Below, piece by piece: positions 14,301 to 26,435 of a stretch of DNA of 64,000 nt. Position 1 is the first letter of the stretch, and each line of letters opens with the position of its first letter. The notes under the pieces are model-generated. The model had not been told where the DNA came from, did not search any database, and saw nothing but the letters and a program-made list of their open reading frames with translations. The translations under genes were made by a program, and so were the position numbers. The DNA is from Sitta carolinensis (Eukaryota; Chordata; Aves; Passeriformes; Sittidae), in contig CM063290.1 in assembly GCA_032173965.1 (NCBI GenBank), positions 6,647,501 to 6,711,500 of the forward strand. The letters run 5' to 3'.

Positions 14301-17300
14301 GAGGGCAGCCAGTCGTTATCCTCTGAGCAACTTGGCAGAAAGGACATGGACATTTAGCAGGGGAGAACTTCGGTTTGGAAACGATCAAGGGCATGAAGAC
14401 CTTTAGTCTTTGGGGGCTTGCTTCCTATTAAATGCCTTTGCACAGGTCAGGGAGAGCCCACGTTCTGACAGCTGGGGCTTCTCTAAAAACCAACAGCCCC
14501 CTGGGTGTCGTGCAGGGAGTTCTCACAGGTAATCACAAGTATGAGATGGAGTCACTCGATGAGCAGTGTCTGGGATGCAGTGACCTGTACCGAAACACAG
14601 CACAGCAGGCAGCTGACTGTGGCTGTGCAGCTCTGGGATCCAAAATCAGCCTGCTAAGCACGGCCTCACTGCAGCTGACCAAGCAGAGAGAAGCCCCTGA
14701 GCTGTGCCAGAAGTTCACAGGTGCAGGAACCCACCCTGACACCTGCACACTCCTGTGCAGGGCACTGCTGCTGCCCAGGGAGGGACATGCTGAGACTGCC
14801 CTGTTTGTGGCCAAATACTGGGCAAATCATTTTGTGTTCCCCAAACCAGCACTCTGAGGGGGATAAGTGTGAGGTTTTGTAACAGCAGACGTTCCCAGCA
14901 TCACACAAAGAGAATTGGCACCTCCCCAGTCAGGCACAAGTGTGAGGAGGAGGAGAGAGGGTTGCCCAGCTCTGTCTCCTGGGCTGTGACAGGGCTGCCG
15001 TCATGGGCTGGCATGTGCCACACATCCCCTGCCCCAGCTGGGTCACCAGGCTGACTCCTGGCAGGGATTCAAAGGAAAAAATCCCCCAGTGAGGTATACC
15101 AGGCTGTCACTTTGCTGTTGTTCAGGGCTTTGAATAGCAAATATTTAGAGAAGAGCAGTGGAAGCAGTGCTCCAAGCCTGACCTCTGAGGCAGAGCTTTT
15201 TTTAGTTTTATTTCCTATGGAGGGTGAGCTTGGGAGATGCACCTGGCAGGTGGTCACCAATCACCTCTGCCAGATAGCTCATTTTCACTACACACCCTTC
15301 AGTCCATCCTTTTTTTATGTCTGATGGCATGTTCCTTGGCTCAAGGCCGCATGGGAAGCACTGGTAAACAATCTCAATTAGCTATTTGTTTTTAAATTGT
15401 CCATTTGTATCCCTTTTATGTCCTATGACATTGGTGAGTGATTGCACTGGGCCTGTTTTATACCTACACGTTGACAGAAGTTATGCTCTGTGATCGTTTA
15501 ATGTGCTGGAACTGCATGACAATCTCTGCCTTCCTGTCTGCTTCCATTTGGGAACAATGCAAATCCTAATGGCAGCAGTTAAATACAGTTTGATAAATAA
15601 TAATAGAAAAGTAAAATTAGATTATTACTCTACATTATTTCTTTGAAGGCAATTGCATCTGCCAGTTTACAATATATTTTTTCTCCCGAGCAGCAGAGAA
15701 AATCTTGACAGGCTGAATTACTATTTCATTTCCAGCTAGAAAAATACTGACAAGCTTTAAAAGATGGTTTTGAAGAGAAACCATGGACACCTAAAGATGT
15801 AAAATACAGTTGGATAAAAAAAAACCTCAAGGGTTCTTAGGCATGGGAGACTATTGACTGCAGTACCATCTAAGCAAGATTTTTGCTATAAAACCCCACA
15901 CCATATGTGCTTTTCCTGGCTATGACTCATCATCTAAATAGAAATTCAATTCCACTCTCAGGGAGTGTATGATTAAACATATATTTTGCTGTTGCTTCCA
16001 CTGTGTTTATGCATGATTTAACATCTGTCTTATCTCTATTTCTTTATCTTTAATAGTCAATGTAAATTCTCTGGTTGACCTGACTCAGTGATTTTTGTTT
16101 TTTCCCACGGGTGAGTGAAACTTGGTGGCTTCAGCTTGAGCGAGTGGTGGGTTTACTGGAGCCCAAAGTGACGTTGATGTTGCTCACCTGCCATTTTACA
16201 GACAGTGGAAGAGGAACTTGTCCCACGTGTACTACTGTGTCCATGTTATGGTGGTGCCAGGGCTCAGAGGTGTGCGGTTCACATGCTTCGGGGGCTGCCT
16301 GGATGATTCAAAAGAACCATAACAGAAAACACAGGAGATTTTGACCAGCCTCAGGTCTGTAAGTACATTTTAAACCCACAAAGTTTGAGTGTGTTTGAAA
16401 TGTACTCAAATATTTCCTTCTCCACCATTGTGTCCTCATGACCCATTGAATCATCAAAGGCTCGGAGATGAAAGAAGGACTTATGGTTAGAAAATGCAAA
16501 GGACTCTCTGCTGAAGGGGGAATGGTTTGTTGTATCTTCTTTTCCTTTTTTTTTTTTTTTTTCTCTTTTTTTCTTTTTTTTTAATCCCAGAACAAATAGC
16601 TCTGGTGGATAATTCTCTGTGAGGGTTTTTGCTGTAATGAGTAACTGGGCTTCCAAAAAGCTGTTTTATGAATAAAGTAAATAAGCTCCCAATCAGAAAA
16701 ACCCCACAGAAATCAATTGCAAAATCCCCATAATATTTCATCAGCTTTGAGTCACACTTAGGGCAGAAAATTCCCCAAACCAATAGCTTGTAGTGAATCA
16801 AATGAAAGCATGGTCCTTTTAGATAATAATAATTACTTTCTTCAGGCTATTTGCTACATGTAGTAACATAAGGCCTGTTACCCTATTCAGCTGGAGAAAA
16901 GACACTTCATACACCTGAGCATCTTCTAGTGGCCTAAGATGGCACTGGCAGGTCAAATGCACCTCTGAGATAATTCTACTGAGCCAAAGAGGCTGTACCA
17001 AAGAAGGATTTACTGAGCTGGCACAAGTGTCTAATATTTGTTTTTGCTGTAAGGGGTTTTTACCTTTTCAGACATGGCTGTAATTTATTTTGGAGATGAA
17101 TAAGTTTCCACCAGGTCAGAGTGAATCCGTTGAAAAAGGACACCTGAGGACCTTTAACCCGTTCTCTCCCATGGGATGGGTATGGAGGTGGAACTGCCCA
17201 CCCTGTAGAGGCTGCATTGATGATTAAACATGAACTTCACATAAAAATGTATTGTTTTCAACCTCAGAAATATTTACCAAAAAATCAGGGATCACGACCT

Positions 17301-20300
17301 ACTGGACAAAAGGAAAACAGTCACAGCCCTAAAAGCTGGAGAGGACCGTGCCATCCTGCTGGGGCTGGCCATGATGGTGTGCTCGATCATGATGTACTTC
17401 CTGCTGGGAATCACGCTGCTGCGCTCCTACATGCAGAGGTAACCCCATGGCTCCCCCTGCTCCCACAGCCCCTGCTCCCGCTCACTTCACTGGGCTTGTT
17501 CTTTTGACTCTTCTTATTAAAGTTTTGTAATTGTTCATTTGGTCAGCACAGGCCTAACTCTGCACTCCCTTGCCCCAGTACAAATGTGGCACAGCCACAG
17601 TGAAAGAAATTTCAGCAATACTGGCATAAAGTGAGGGAAGGATCAGATCCCTGTTTGGCAAAACCTCAATCCAGAGGCTTTAGACTTGGCACAGGTCAAC
17701 ACCAGTATAATATCTATATCAGCTGGCCTGCAGTCTGGTGAAACTTATAAGCTTCTCAGGGGCTGTTACTACAAAGCCCAGACTCAGGACAAAAGAACAA
17801 AAAATATTTTGCAGCCTTGAGAAATGGTGCCCTTCCAAATGAAGGCTGGAGAATTAATTTGGGGAAGAAATCAAGCTCTGTGTAGCATGTAGTTTTCCAT
17901 GTCGGTTATTACTTTCATTTTAACAAGTGAAATCCTCATGAAAGATAGTAATTTGTGGAAGGCAAAAGACCATCTTTCATCATTCCTGCACTGCACTTAA
18001 TTTTTCTGAGGCTTTCTCTGGCTTTCTCCTCTGCCACTGAGCAGAGAGTTTGGCCTGTGATTCATTAACAACATTTGTAATCAGTTTTCAAGCATCAGCA
18101 CTATTTAAAATCCAGTGCAGACTGCAATAAGACTGTCAGTGATGAGTTTTTTCCTGCCCTGAATGGTGGAGTTAAGAGAATGAAAAATGTGTAACTGGGA
18201 ACCAAAATATTAGTCTGCCATGCCCCAAACCATGCTGAGGCAGGGAAGATTTTGGGTTAAACACCACAGGCTTCTTCTTTAGGCATATGCAAGGAGTGCC
18301 TACAGTTAACTGGTGTGAACATCCTCAATTATCCTAAGGCACCTGCATGAGAATATTCCCTCTTGACCCTGCAGTGATAAGGAATACAGATGAGGATAAG
18401 CTGTACTGATTCACAGCATCCTATTTATATGATAAAGTTATTTGTCCCTTTTTAAATCAAGGCAAAATTTAGATTTCGAAAACTGAGATGGAGACCTGTT
18501 AAGTATCCAAGAGCATTTGCTATTCCAAATTGCTCTCCCAGATCTTTCAGCAATATCAGGGTCAATCGCAGAGGCTGCTAAGGTCAAAATTGCTCACGTG
18601 AAAAGAGTTGATTTATATTATATGATATGCAAAAAATAAAACTGCCAGAAGATATCAAAGCACCTCCAAAGTATCAGCTATTCCATCTTCACAAGTCTGT
18701 GGTAGGTAAGTGTTACTTTATTACCCCGCTGCATGAATAAAACAGCAGCAAGAAAGGTGAAAGTGAGGAGAAGACAACCCGGGAGCCTTTGCTGTCACTT
18801 TTTTCCACACAGACAGATCTCCTCAGGGGTTATTCTCCTTTACAGTAATACTCCTCCAACAAATACTGCCTGGGAGGGAGGAAAAAATCTTTTCATTCAA
18901 TTTCCCCCCAGAAAACATAGCATAATTTAATATAAATGTAAACCAGAATATACAAGCAGAATTACTGCCAAAGTAAAACAGCAATAGAATTAGTCAGAAA
19001 TCTTTGATATCACTTACTGTGTAAAGCCTCTCTTGGGTTTTTTGAGGGGCAAGCAGACCCTCATCCCCTTCATGGCAGGGCAAGGCAGCCACATTGGGGC
19101 TGAGCTGAGGGGCTGAGCAAGATTAAAGGGCAGCCCTGGGTGAAAGCTTCCCCCAGCCCACAAAGGGCTTTTTGCAAGGCCCTCAGTGTGCCCTTTCCCC
19201 AAGGAAAACACAGCTATAGATTTTTAAATACATGCCAGAGAACACTGCTAGTGCACAACCAGGCTCCATCATTCCAGTTTTAGCCTCTGGTGAATTGGAG
19301 ATGAGATTAAATCTTCCAGAAAACTTACAACCACTGACTTAACTTAGAGAAAACTGAGCAAGCTGCCACTAGGAAAAGCTTTTCCATAGGTAGGGCTGCA
19401 TGAGGTACCACTTGAGAGTTCACGGGTCTTCATGTATATGAGAATCCATACCCTGCTAATTCCAAATTGTCCTCTCTAAGTTCACTTTAAATTGACCTGG
19501 ACTTTCAGCTCACCCTCAAGTCGTAGCCCAGGTGTCTTTTCATGCAGCACCGTGTGTGTTGTGCTCTCCCCAGGGCAGGCTGCTCAGCTTGCCTCTCTCT
19601 GCTGACACCCTTTCAAATATACCATCTCCAGGGTCAAAGCTACAGCTCACTTTCCATTTATACACAGGCATAAGTGAATAGGGGAATTTTGTGCCCAAAG
19701 GCTAAACTTTGGGTACTACAGAATAAAACACTCTGATGTGTGACATGAGACAGCCCAGGCCTTGCTGCAACATGTAGCCTCTCCTGCGTGATAATTCCAG
19801 CATATCACTGATGGGGATCCTGAGATGGCTTTACTGCTTATTTGCCTATTCTTGCAGTGCTCTAATGTCTCTTTTTTTCCTGTTTAGTGTCTGGACAGAA
19901 GAGACTCAGTGCTCGCTTCTCAATGCATCCATCACAGAAACCTTTAACTGCTCATTTAACTGCGGTCCAGAGTGCTGGAAAATCTCTCAGTACCCCTGCC
20001 TGCAGGTGTATGTTAATCTCACCTCTTCTGGCCAGAAGCTTCTACTCTACCACACCGAGGAAACAATGAAAATTAATTCTGAGGTAGGAGCACAGAATAA
20101 AATTTGTTCCTAAATGGGTTTCTGGAGGGCTTCTCATCTCATTACATCCATTCCTCACTTTGAAGCGATATAAGGCTTCCACTCCTGCTTCACTGATAAA
20201 TACAGAGCAGAGAAAGGGAAATCAGTGCACAAACCCAGCTCACACGTCTGGAGAGGGGCAACTTTCTGTCTCCATCCATTCCACACAGGGTGCTGTGCCC

Positions 20301-23300
20301 AAGGGCTGGAGCCTCTCTCATCCTTTTCAAGTGCTATACAGGAGCAGGGGGTCACTGAGCACTTGTCACATTGATATTCTTGTGGAGCTGTGGACAAGTC
20401 CCTTCCCACCCAGGAATGGCTCCTATGCCAGTGAACACCCCTAGAAATGTGCAGGGAGCATCCTTGTGGCAGTGAGGATGGAAATGGCACCATTGCTGCA
20501 GGGCTGGGCAAGGTGCTGGGGAGAGACAGAGCCCACCTCCATCTCTGGTGACAAACCCTGGGTCAGAGCAGCTCTGCTGAGCTCAGCTGTGCTGCTGGGC
20601 TCCAGCCACTGCATCTACCCTGCAAGGATCCTGAATGTTTGCTGAGTGGGGAGTGGCAAGATAAAAACAGCAGCATAAACATAAAAGGCCTGGCTTTGGG
20701 GCGTGAATACGATCAGGAGTCGCCCCATCTTTACAGCACCGCTTGTCTGGTTGCAGACACTGAACTAATGGAATTATTTTGAGCGAGTCTGAAGAATTCC
20801 CCTCTCTGCTCCTGCAAGTACGAGCTGCAGAGTGACCCCGTGCATGTGGGATGGAGAGAGCTGCTGCCTGGAGCTGGGAGCAGGCACTGTGGTGCAGAGA
20901 GGGCAGGGGCAGCTCAGCTGTGAGGCTGGCTCGGGCAGAGCATCCCTGCCCTCCTTCCAGGGACAGGAGAGATGGAACAGCAAAATGCCCCCTCCCCACC
21001 TGCCCGCCTTCATAGTGACAGCACCTGTGTCCCTGAGAGTACAAACTGGAGTGAGCTGGGACACTGAGGAACCATTAGACCTGCAGGTGACAGATTTTCT
21101 GTAATTCCTTGGTTATCCAAGGTCACTGAACCCCAAACTTGGCAAAGCACATCCTGGAGCAGCATAGCCCCGGATCAGGCTGCTGACAACGTAACCTATT
21201 GTGTTTCTATTTATGGCAGCCCTTCAGTAGAACAAATTACTTCTGCATATTAAGATGAAGTGATATTAAAATTAGTCAAAGCATGGCATGGGTGCACTAG
21301 GCTGCTTATTGTGCTGGGTAATTAACTCTTGTGGCTGAGAGATGGAATCCTCTGGATCTGAAGTGTGAAATGGAGAAGAGTTCCCCCTTTTTCCCCTCTG
21401 CTCTGGCATCAGTGCATGAGAGACACTGACTGTCCACGAAGCCTGAGGCTACTTCCTATGGGGGCACAAGCAAAATGGTGATGTTCATGCCTCAATTTGA
21501 TTAAAAGAGATCAGATAAATCTCTATGCTCAACCGATTCAAATAAATCGAGAGATTCAGCATAAGTCTCCACATTCTGTTATTGATCATTTTTGCTTGCT
21601 GAAATGAACTTTGAAATTCTCCCAGATGCCACCTCCTCTTAATTTAGTGTAGGCACAGTTAATACTTCTCCAGCCCAAGGTTGTTTTACAGGTTAAGCTC
21701 TGTTCTCAGGAGGATTCCTAGGTTTTCCTGACATGCTGCTGGCTGCATGACCTGAATACAAAAGTAGTTTTGAGTAGAAGTTTGCAATGTCTATGAAATA
21801 TCTGTCTTCTTGCTCATGGCTCAGATCAACAGAGTTTCCAAGCTCAAATCAGCACAACCAGTCTCAGCATTCCAGACGTGCTTTCCCTCTTCCCTGGCCA
21901 GAGAGCATCCCCAGGCAGCAGGAAGGCAGTCCTGAGCCCTGCTGGGTGCTAAGCTGTCTCTCTCCATCCACTTAATCAGATCTGGGTTCCCTGTATTTAC
22001 CCTTGCCAAATAAACAAAAAAAAACTTTAAAAAAAGAGAAACATTCCTGGGGACAACACAGAGCCCAGTCCTGACACTCCAAGGCCAACACCAGTGACCT
22101 TCCAAAGGTGAGCACCCCTCCAACCAGCCTCTCTGCTTTGCTGAGCACCCACACACAGAGATAGAGCAGCCTCTGGAGCCTGTCTCTCTCTTCTCCCCAC
22201 CAGCCAGCACGGATGGAGCAAAATCCACTTTGATTTTACATAATGGCTTATCCAGGAGAATTGCTGTCTAACCTGGCTGTCAGCTCAGAAGGTGGAGTAA
22301 GGAGCAGGTACAATTTATGCTGAGATCTACAGCATGCTGCTGCCAGTCTCTGGTGGGAATCAGTGGGAAGTCAGTGGATATCTGTCAAGCTGTTCAACTC
22401 TTTCCAAGAAAAGAACATAAGATTTTTTTCTGGCATTTTATTGCTCTCAGCTGTGCCTACTTTATCTCTAGCCTTTAGACAAGCCCAGCCCCTTGTCGAT
22501 ACTTCAGGCTGAATAGTTTAAATGCTTCCATGGCTGCACTTTCCTTCCTCAGCTGCCAAAGGCTGTAACAGCCTCTGCAAGGGGTAAATCAGCCATGGAG
22601 CCAGGCTGTCACCATGAGGTAGGGCTCTGGTAGTTGAAGCAATTAGAGAGGCCCCATTTTTATCTCATATTATGTAATTTTGACTCTTTTCATGTCATTG
22701 GATCTACTGCTGATTTATATCAGTTCTCCATTAGTGAGATAACAAGAAGGATTTAATCACCACAATCAGCTGTAGCTGCTGGGACTCAGAAATGACGTGG
22801 ATTCTCAGGGTTTCTCACTGAAGATTCAGGTATTTATAAGCCAGGAAAGAATTTGCCTGGTGCAGGGAGAGGAAGCAGGGTGTAAAGCTGTGGATTCTAG
22901 TAGACCCATTTCAGGGCTGGAACTGGAGAATTCCATCTGAGGAATCAATTCAGGCCAACTCAGACACAGAGTCCTCCTGCAACCCTTCTCCAAATTTGCT
23001 GCCCTTTCCAAAAGAGGTGTAAATTGACATCCTGGTAATTTCTCACAAAGACTGCCACAGCACATCCTGTCTAAAGTTCCAGGCTCAGCTTGGACATCAA
23101 CCCCAGCCACAGACATATGATGAGAGTTGTGTATTTCACTGCCCAGCCTGAACTGGGAGCTTTTCTGGCCATAGACTTTTTGATGTATCTTCAGTGATTT
23201 AAGGGAAACAGCCCCCAGCTTGCCTGGAGAAGTTGTGTAATCTCCATCCTTGGAGATATTCATAACCTGACTGGACAAATCCCTGAGCAACTCTGTGCTG

Positions 23301-26300
23301 AGCAGGACACTGGACTGGATGTGTCCAGAGGTAGTTCAGACAGGACACCTACCCAATCCTTTATATTAGGAAAGTAGAGATGAAAACATTAATAACAACT
23401 TCTCTTTGTAGCTGTCTGGTAGATTCTTCTTGTGCTCAGAGGGCAAGGAACACAAGATCCACCTTTCTCATGCTGTATCACAGAATCTTCACCTGTGGTA
23501 GAGCACCAGACATTGTTTACCTGCAGATTTCCAAGTGTTCAACAATGCAGAAGTGCCAAAAACCAGCATAGATTTAATTGCTGGTACAGCATAGCAATTG
23601 TGGATATAAAATTCCTTACCAGGCATTGGAGAAAACTATCAAAAATTTAAGCTATGGAAAACAAAGAAAACATCAATACATCCTGTTATTGAGTCTTCCT
23701 ACTTCTTTGTGAAACACCTATGAAACACATAGATGTTGTCCCTGGGAAAGTTGAGATGTTAAAGGAGGCCAGGAACACCCCACAACCAAAATAAATGTCC
23801 TTGTGCTGAGGACCTTCTCAAAGCCAAGACCAAGACGTTTCCAGGATCTCAGGAGAACCAGAGGGAGGCAGATAGCACAGAGAGTAGAGGGCACAGAAAC
23901 CTTGGGGAGCACCTGGGAGATCACAGCCTGGGGAGAGTTGACTTCAACACAAGGAAGCATGAGAGGCAAAATAAATCAACTTCCCTTGCACAGCTGCACT
24001 TCACAGTTTCATGCTGCCAGGCCTTCCATCATGGGCAGCCTAACACAGCTGGGGGCTCTGTGCCAGCTCAAGTTCTGCTTCAGGTCCCCTCTGAAAGCAC
24101 TAGGACAGTACTTGGACTCACTGCACTCGGGATACTTCTGCAAAGTTAGAGCCCAGGAATCTTTCATCTTTTTGGTTTCTACATATCTTCTCTTTTCTGT
24201 CAACAGGAAGTTGCATTCTGCAAAAGTGGCCAAGTTCTCATTTAATCACCTAATTCAGGATACTTCACGGGAATTCCAGAAACAGAAATGTATAAGCGAA
24301 AAAATTATAAGGAAACATCCCCCCACCCCCCGCCAAATTCCCCTCCAAAACCAAAACACAAACCCATTTGAACTGTAAATTCTGTTGTTATAACAGTGAT
24401 AACAGATAATTTATTAAGGGAAAATGAGGAATGCTTCACTGAGAAATTTCCCCTACTTAGAAGATTATGATCTATTAAAGACTCATGGGCACTGGAAGAG
24501 GGCTCGTGACTTTGGACATTTAAGACAAATTTGGTCAGAGTACAAGAGAATATCCTATAGGGAGCAGACATGCACCAGCAGCAAGATGGATGAGATATTA
24601 ATGCTCTGATATTTTTCATCTCTAATTTCTAGAGCTATGAAATATTCATTATGGCAGTGTGGCCACGCTCCACCATTAATGCTCCAGTCTGCTAACGCCA
24701 GACAATCTCTCTGCCATGCTTCAAATCATATTCTGTGTTAATAACTTGCCAATGAATCAATCAAATCCTGTTAGGAGGTTAATCCTTTGATCATAATTAG
24801 GACTGGAGATTTGTTGCAGTATGTTAAAAAAAGAAGTCACAGCACGTCACCAAAAAGAACGGAGGGACATTTATAAAGTACATACATTAAAACAGTAATA
24901 ATCAAAACCCATGGGTCACATTATCTTAATCAAAACATATTTTTTTCCCTTGCAAAACTGACTTTCTCATTAAATTATCTGGGCTACTTTAGGTTCTCAC
25001 CAGGAGCAGCAGCCTGCTGGGCCCCCCCAGCATGTCCAATGAGAAGTCAAGCAGCAGATTTCCACTCCTCCTGAAGCAGTTAATCAAAATCCTGGGCAGG
25101 TGTAGAAAACTTTCAGATTTGGTGGGGTGTAAGTGTATAGAAGGAAGAAGGAAGTGAGAGGTCCTGGGCTGCTCCCATCAATCATCTTCCAGAACAGCGG
25201 GAGCAACAGCAAGTTTGGGGGATTCTGCTCTAGGTCAGAAGTTGTCCAGATGTGGCCTCAGTCCTTGTCTCTGCCTACCACAGTACCAGCCCACACCAGC
25301 TCTTGGCAGGGAGGGGTCAGCAGAGCCCAGGGCTACTGTCCTACCTGTGCCATGGAATATATTCATTGCATGGACCCCATAAGACAGTTTTTTAAATAAC
25401 TTGCCTTTAGTATTCTCTTGAAATCTAGGTTGCAACTGTGCTTGTTATAGCCACCCCCAAATCTTATTTCCTTTGGGACTAAAACTGAAAATCCAGGATC
25501 ATCTTCAGAGTGAAGGAACTGTTGGACTTATGCTGGGGATAAAAGCAAAAGCATCACTAAGAGCCACCCTGGGAACCAGGCTGATCTTCAGCTAGAGGCT
25601 CAATGAAAGTCCTCTGGGCTGTCAGTAGGAAAACCCAGACTATCTACTTGTTTCTAACTGAGGCATTACCCCCATGAGAATATTTGTGTAAAGGTCTCTC
25701 CTCATCCCTCTCCACTCTGAATGAACTCCTGTGCCCACTGTGCTCACTTTGATCCAAGCCAAGTGAGAGCTAAACTACCATATTTGTATTTACAGAAAGT
25801 CAATTACCCATCTAACTGTGAGCATATGTGTGCCACTTAAGATGAAGAGGTACTTCATCAGTTCTATTTTTGCATGTGTAAATTAGCAATAATAATATAT
25901 TCACCTATCTCACAAGGCACTGTGCAGATTAAAGCATTAATGTTTGAACAGCACTTGGAGATTCTCCAATGGGAAATTCTGTAGATGCGCAAAATATTGA
26001 GTTTTGCTGCGATAAATTTATTATTAGCGTAATAGTATTCCACTCTTGTTATGAAAAGCATAATCATCTCGAGATTTCCCCACTTGCCACCTGTAAACAG
26101 ACATTGTAACAGACTTAGAGACTTTTTATCTCCCTCTGCTTTCTTCCCAGTGTTCATACATCCCCAAGTGTGGGAAGAATTACGAAGAATCCATGTCGCT
26201 GGTGAATGTCGTGATGGAAAACTTCAGGAAGTACCAACGCTTCTCCTGCTTCTATGACCCCGAGGGCGTCCAGAAGAACGTGATCCTGACCAAACTGTAC

Positions 26301-26435
26301 AGCTCCAACGTGCTCTTCCACTCCCTGTTCTGGCCCACCTGCATGATGATCGGTGGCGTGGCCATCGTCGCCATGGTAAAGCTGACTCAATACCTTTCCC
26401 TGCTCTGCGAGAGAATCCAAAGGATCAGCAGATAG
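11262..26435 (+). CDS. KCNMB2: KCNMB2, BK channel beta-2 subunit (four coding exons, 235 aa)
   Basis: Joined exons 11262-11317, 17268-17438, 19888-20083 and 26151-26435 give 708 nt: 235 codons plus TAG, with no internal stop. The product is a plasma-membrane accessory subunit that binds the BK channel alpha subunit (KCNMA1). In the family it raises apparent calcium sensitivity and causes fast inactivation. Visible parts: FIW at residues 2-4 (inactivation ball); a charged cytoplasmic linker to about residue 46; TM1 about 47-70; an extracellular loop about 71-194 with eight cysteines (84, 97, 101, 105, 113, 142, 148, 174) and sequons at N88, N96 and N119; TM2 about 195-217; and a cytoplasmic tail ending in RISR. 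The length equals the human protein as I recall it, with only scattered substitutions. All three introns are GT/AG. KCNMB1, KCNMB3 and KCNMB4 are less likely because the FIW start and the linker are typical of beta-2. Confidence 0.97.
13519..13547 (+). repeat. GGTTT-type short tandem repeat
   Basis: About five imperfect copies of a TTTGG motif in a row, interrupted by one TTGG unit. Simple sequence inside the first coding intron. Confidence 0.8.
15365..15665. promoter_or_regulatory. Candidate conserved non-coding element (intronic)
   Basis: AT-rich, repeat-free block with many homeodomain-like TAAT cores and a perfect octamer ATGCAAAT at 15557-15564 (POU-factor type). It has the look of a deeply conserved developmental enhancer, but conservation cannot be measured here. 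Purely compositional inference. Confidence 0.3.
16540..16582 (+). repeat. T-rich homopolymer tract
   Basis: Over 40 bases almost entirely T, broken by a few C. Simple low-complexity sequence. The minus-strand reading gives a lysine-rich open frame that is an artefact. Confidence 0.9.
17268..17438 (+). CDS. KCNMB2: KCNMB2 coding exon 2 (linker and TM1)
   Basis: Encodes the end of Arg19 through Gln75, plus two bases of Ser76. It carries the cytoplasmic linker, rich in Asp, Lys and Arg, and the first membrane segment (about residues 47-70). That segment has a long run of Leu, Met, Ile and Gly ending in LLRSYM. The acceptor is TTTTCAACCTCAG ending at 17267 and the donor is GTAACC at 17439. The exon is clearly more GC- and CpG-rich than its flanking introns. 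Confidence 0.96.
17439..19887 (+). other. KCNMB2: KCNMB2 intron between coding exons 2 and 3
   Basis: 2449-base GT/AG intron. Mostly unique-looking AT-rich sequence; I see no repeat element or second gene in it. Confidence 0.9.
19888..20083 (+). CDS. KCNMB2: KCNMB2 coding exon 3 (extracellular loop, first half)
   Basis: Encodes the last base of Ser76 and residues 77-141. It holds five loop cysteines (84, 97, 101, 105, 113) and all three N-glycosylation sequons: N88-A-S, N96-C-S and N119-L-T. The acceptor follows a strong pyrimidine tract ending TGTTTAG at 19887. The donor is GTAGGA at 20084, in phase 0. The last two residues before the intron are Ser-Glu, where the human protein, from memory, has Gln-Lys. 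This is conservative drift at an exon edge rather than a splice error, because the next exon resumes in phase. Confidence 0.96.
21195..21640. promoter_or_regulatory. Candidate conserved non-coding element (intronic)
   Basis: Repeat-free AT-rich stretch with several TAATTA-like and TGATATTAAAATTAG-type homeodomain motifs, plus a few retained CpG sites near 21533-21550. It sits about 1.1 kb after coding exon 3. Suggestive only. Confidence 0.22.
23223..23340 (+). mobile_element. CR1 LINE 3'-end fragment, + orientation
   Basis: Carries the diagnostic late CR1 order: TCTCCATCCTTGGAGATATTCA, then CTGGACAAATCCCTGAGCAA, CTGAGCAGG, and TGGACTGGATG before CCAGAGGT. It lacks open reading frames, is heavily diverged and is cut off at both ends. 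CR1 is the dominant LINE of birds and reptiles. Confidence 0.8.
24630..24830. promoter_or_regulatory. Candidate conserved non-coding element (intronic)
   Basis: Dense AT-rich block with ATTCATTATGG, CCATTAATGC, AATCAATCAAATCC and CATAATTAGG motifs, typical of homeobox and PBX/MEIS-type sites. It also keeps CpG sites in an otherwise CpG-poor intron. Conservation is not testable here. Confidence 0.3.
26151..26435 (+). CDS. KCNMB2: KCNMB2 coding exon 4 (loop end, TM2, C-terminus)
   Basis: Encodes residues 142-235 and the TAG stop at 26433-26435. It begins with Cys142 directly after an acceptor ending TTCTTCCCAG. It contains loop cysteines 142, 148 and 174, then TM2 about residues 195-217, with FWPTC and GGVAIVAM. 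The short cytoplasmic tail begins KLTQYLSLL. It is the final exon and runs directly into the 3' UTR. Confidence 0.96.
   Translation, partial: CSYIPKCGKNYEESMSLVNVVMENFRKYQRFSCFYDPEGVQKNVILTKLYSSNVLFHSLFWPTCMMIGGVAIVAMVKLTQYLSLLCERIQRISR

Larger units (their letters stand above)
11318..17267 (+). other. KCNMB2: KCNMB2 intron between coding exons 1 and 2
   Basis: 5950-base GT/AG intron. It holds a GGTTT-rich short repeat at about 13519-13547, an AT-rich candidate conserved block at about 15365-15665, and a long T/C tract at about 16540-16582. No extra exon or recognisable transposon is seen. Confidence 0.9.
20084..26150 (+). other. KCNMB2: KCNMB2 intron between coding exons 3 and 4
   Basis: 6067-base GT/AG intron. 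It contains a CR1 LINE 3' fragment at about 23223-23340 and two AT-rich candidate regulatory blocks near 21195-21640 and 24630-24830. The open frame of 191 codons at 23803-24378 has no recognisable protein features. Confidence 0.9.

Noticed and set aside
16351..16801. Lysine-rich minus-strand frames
   Set aside because: Produced by the T-rich tract at 16540-16582.
23803..24378. 191-codon open frame in the KCNMB2 last intron
   Set aside because: No recognisable domain or composition of a real protein, and it sits inside an intron on the same strand. Likely chance.
26154..26420. 88-codon minus-strand frame opposite the last KCNMB2 exon
   Set aside because: Antisense shadow of a real coding exon.
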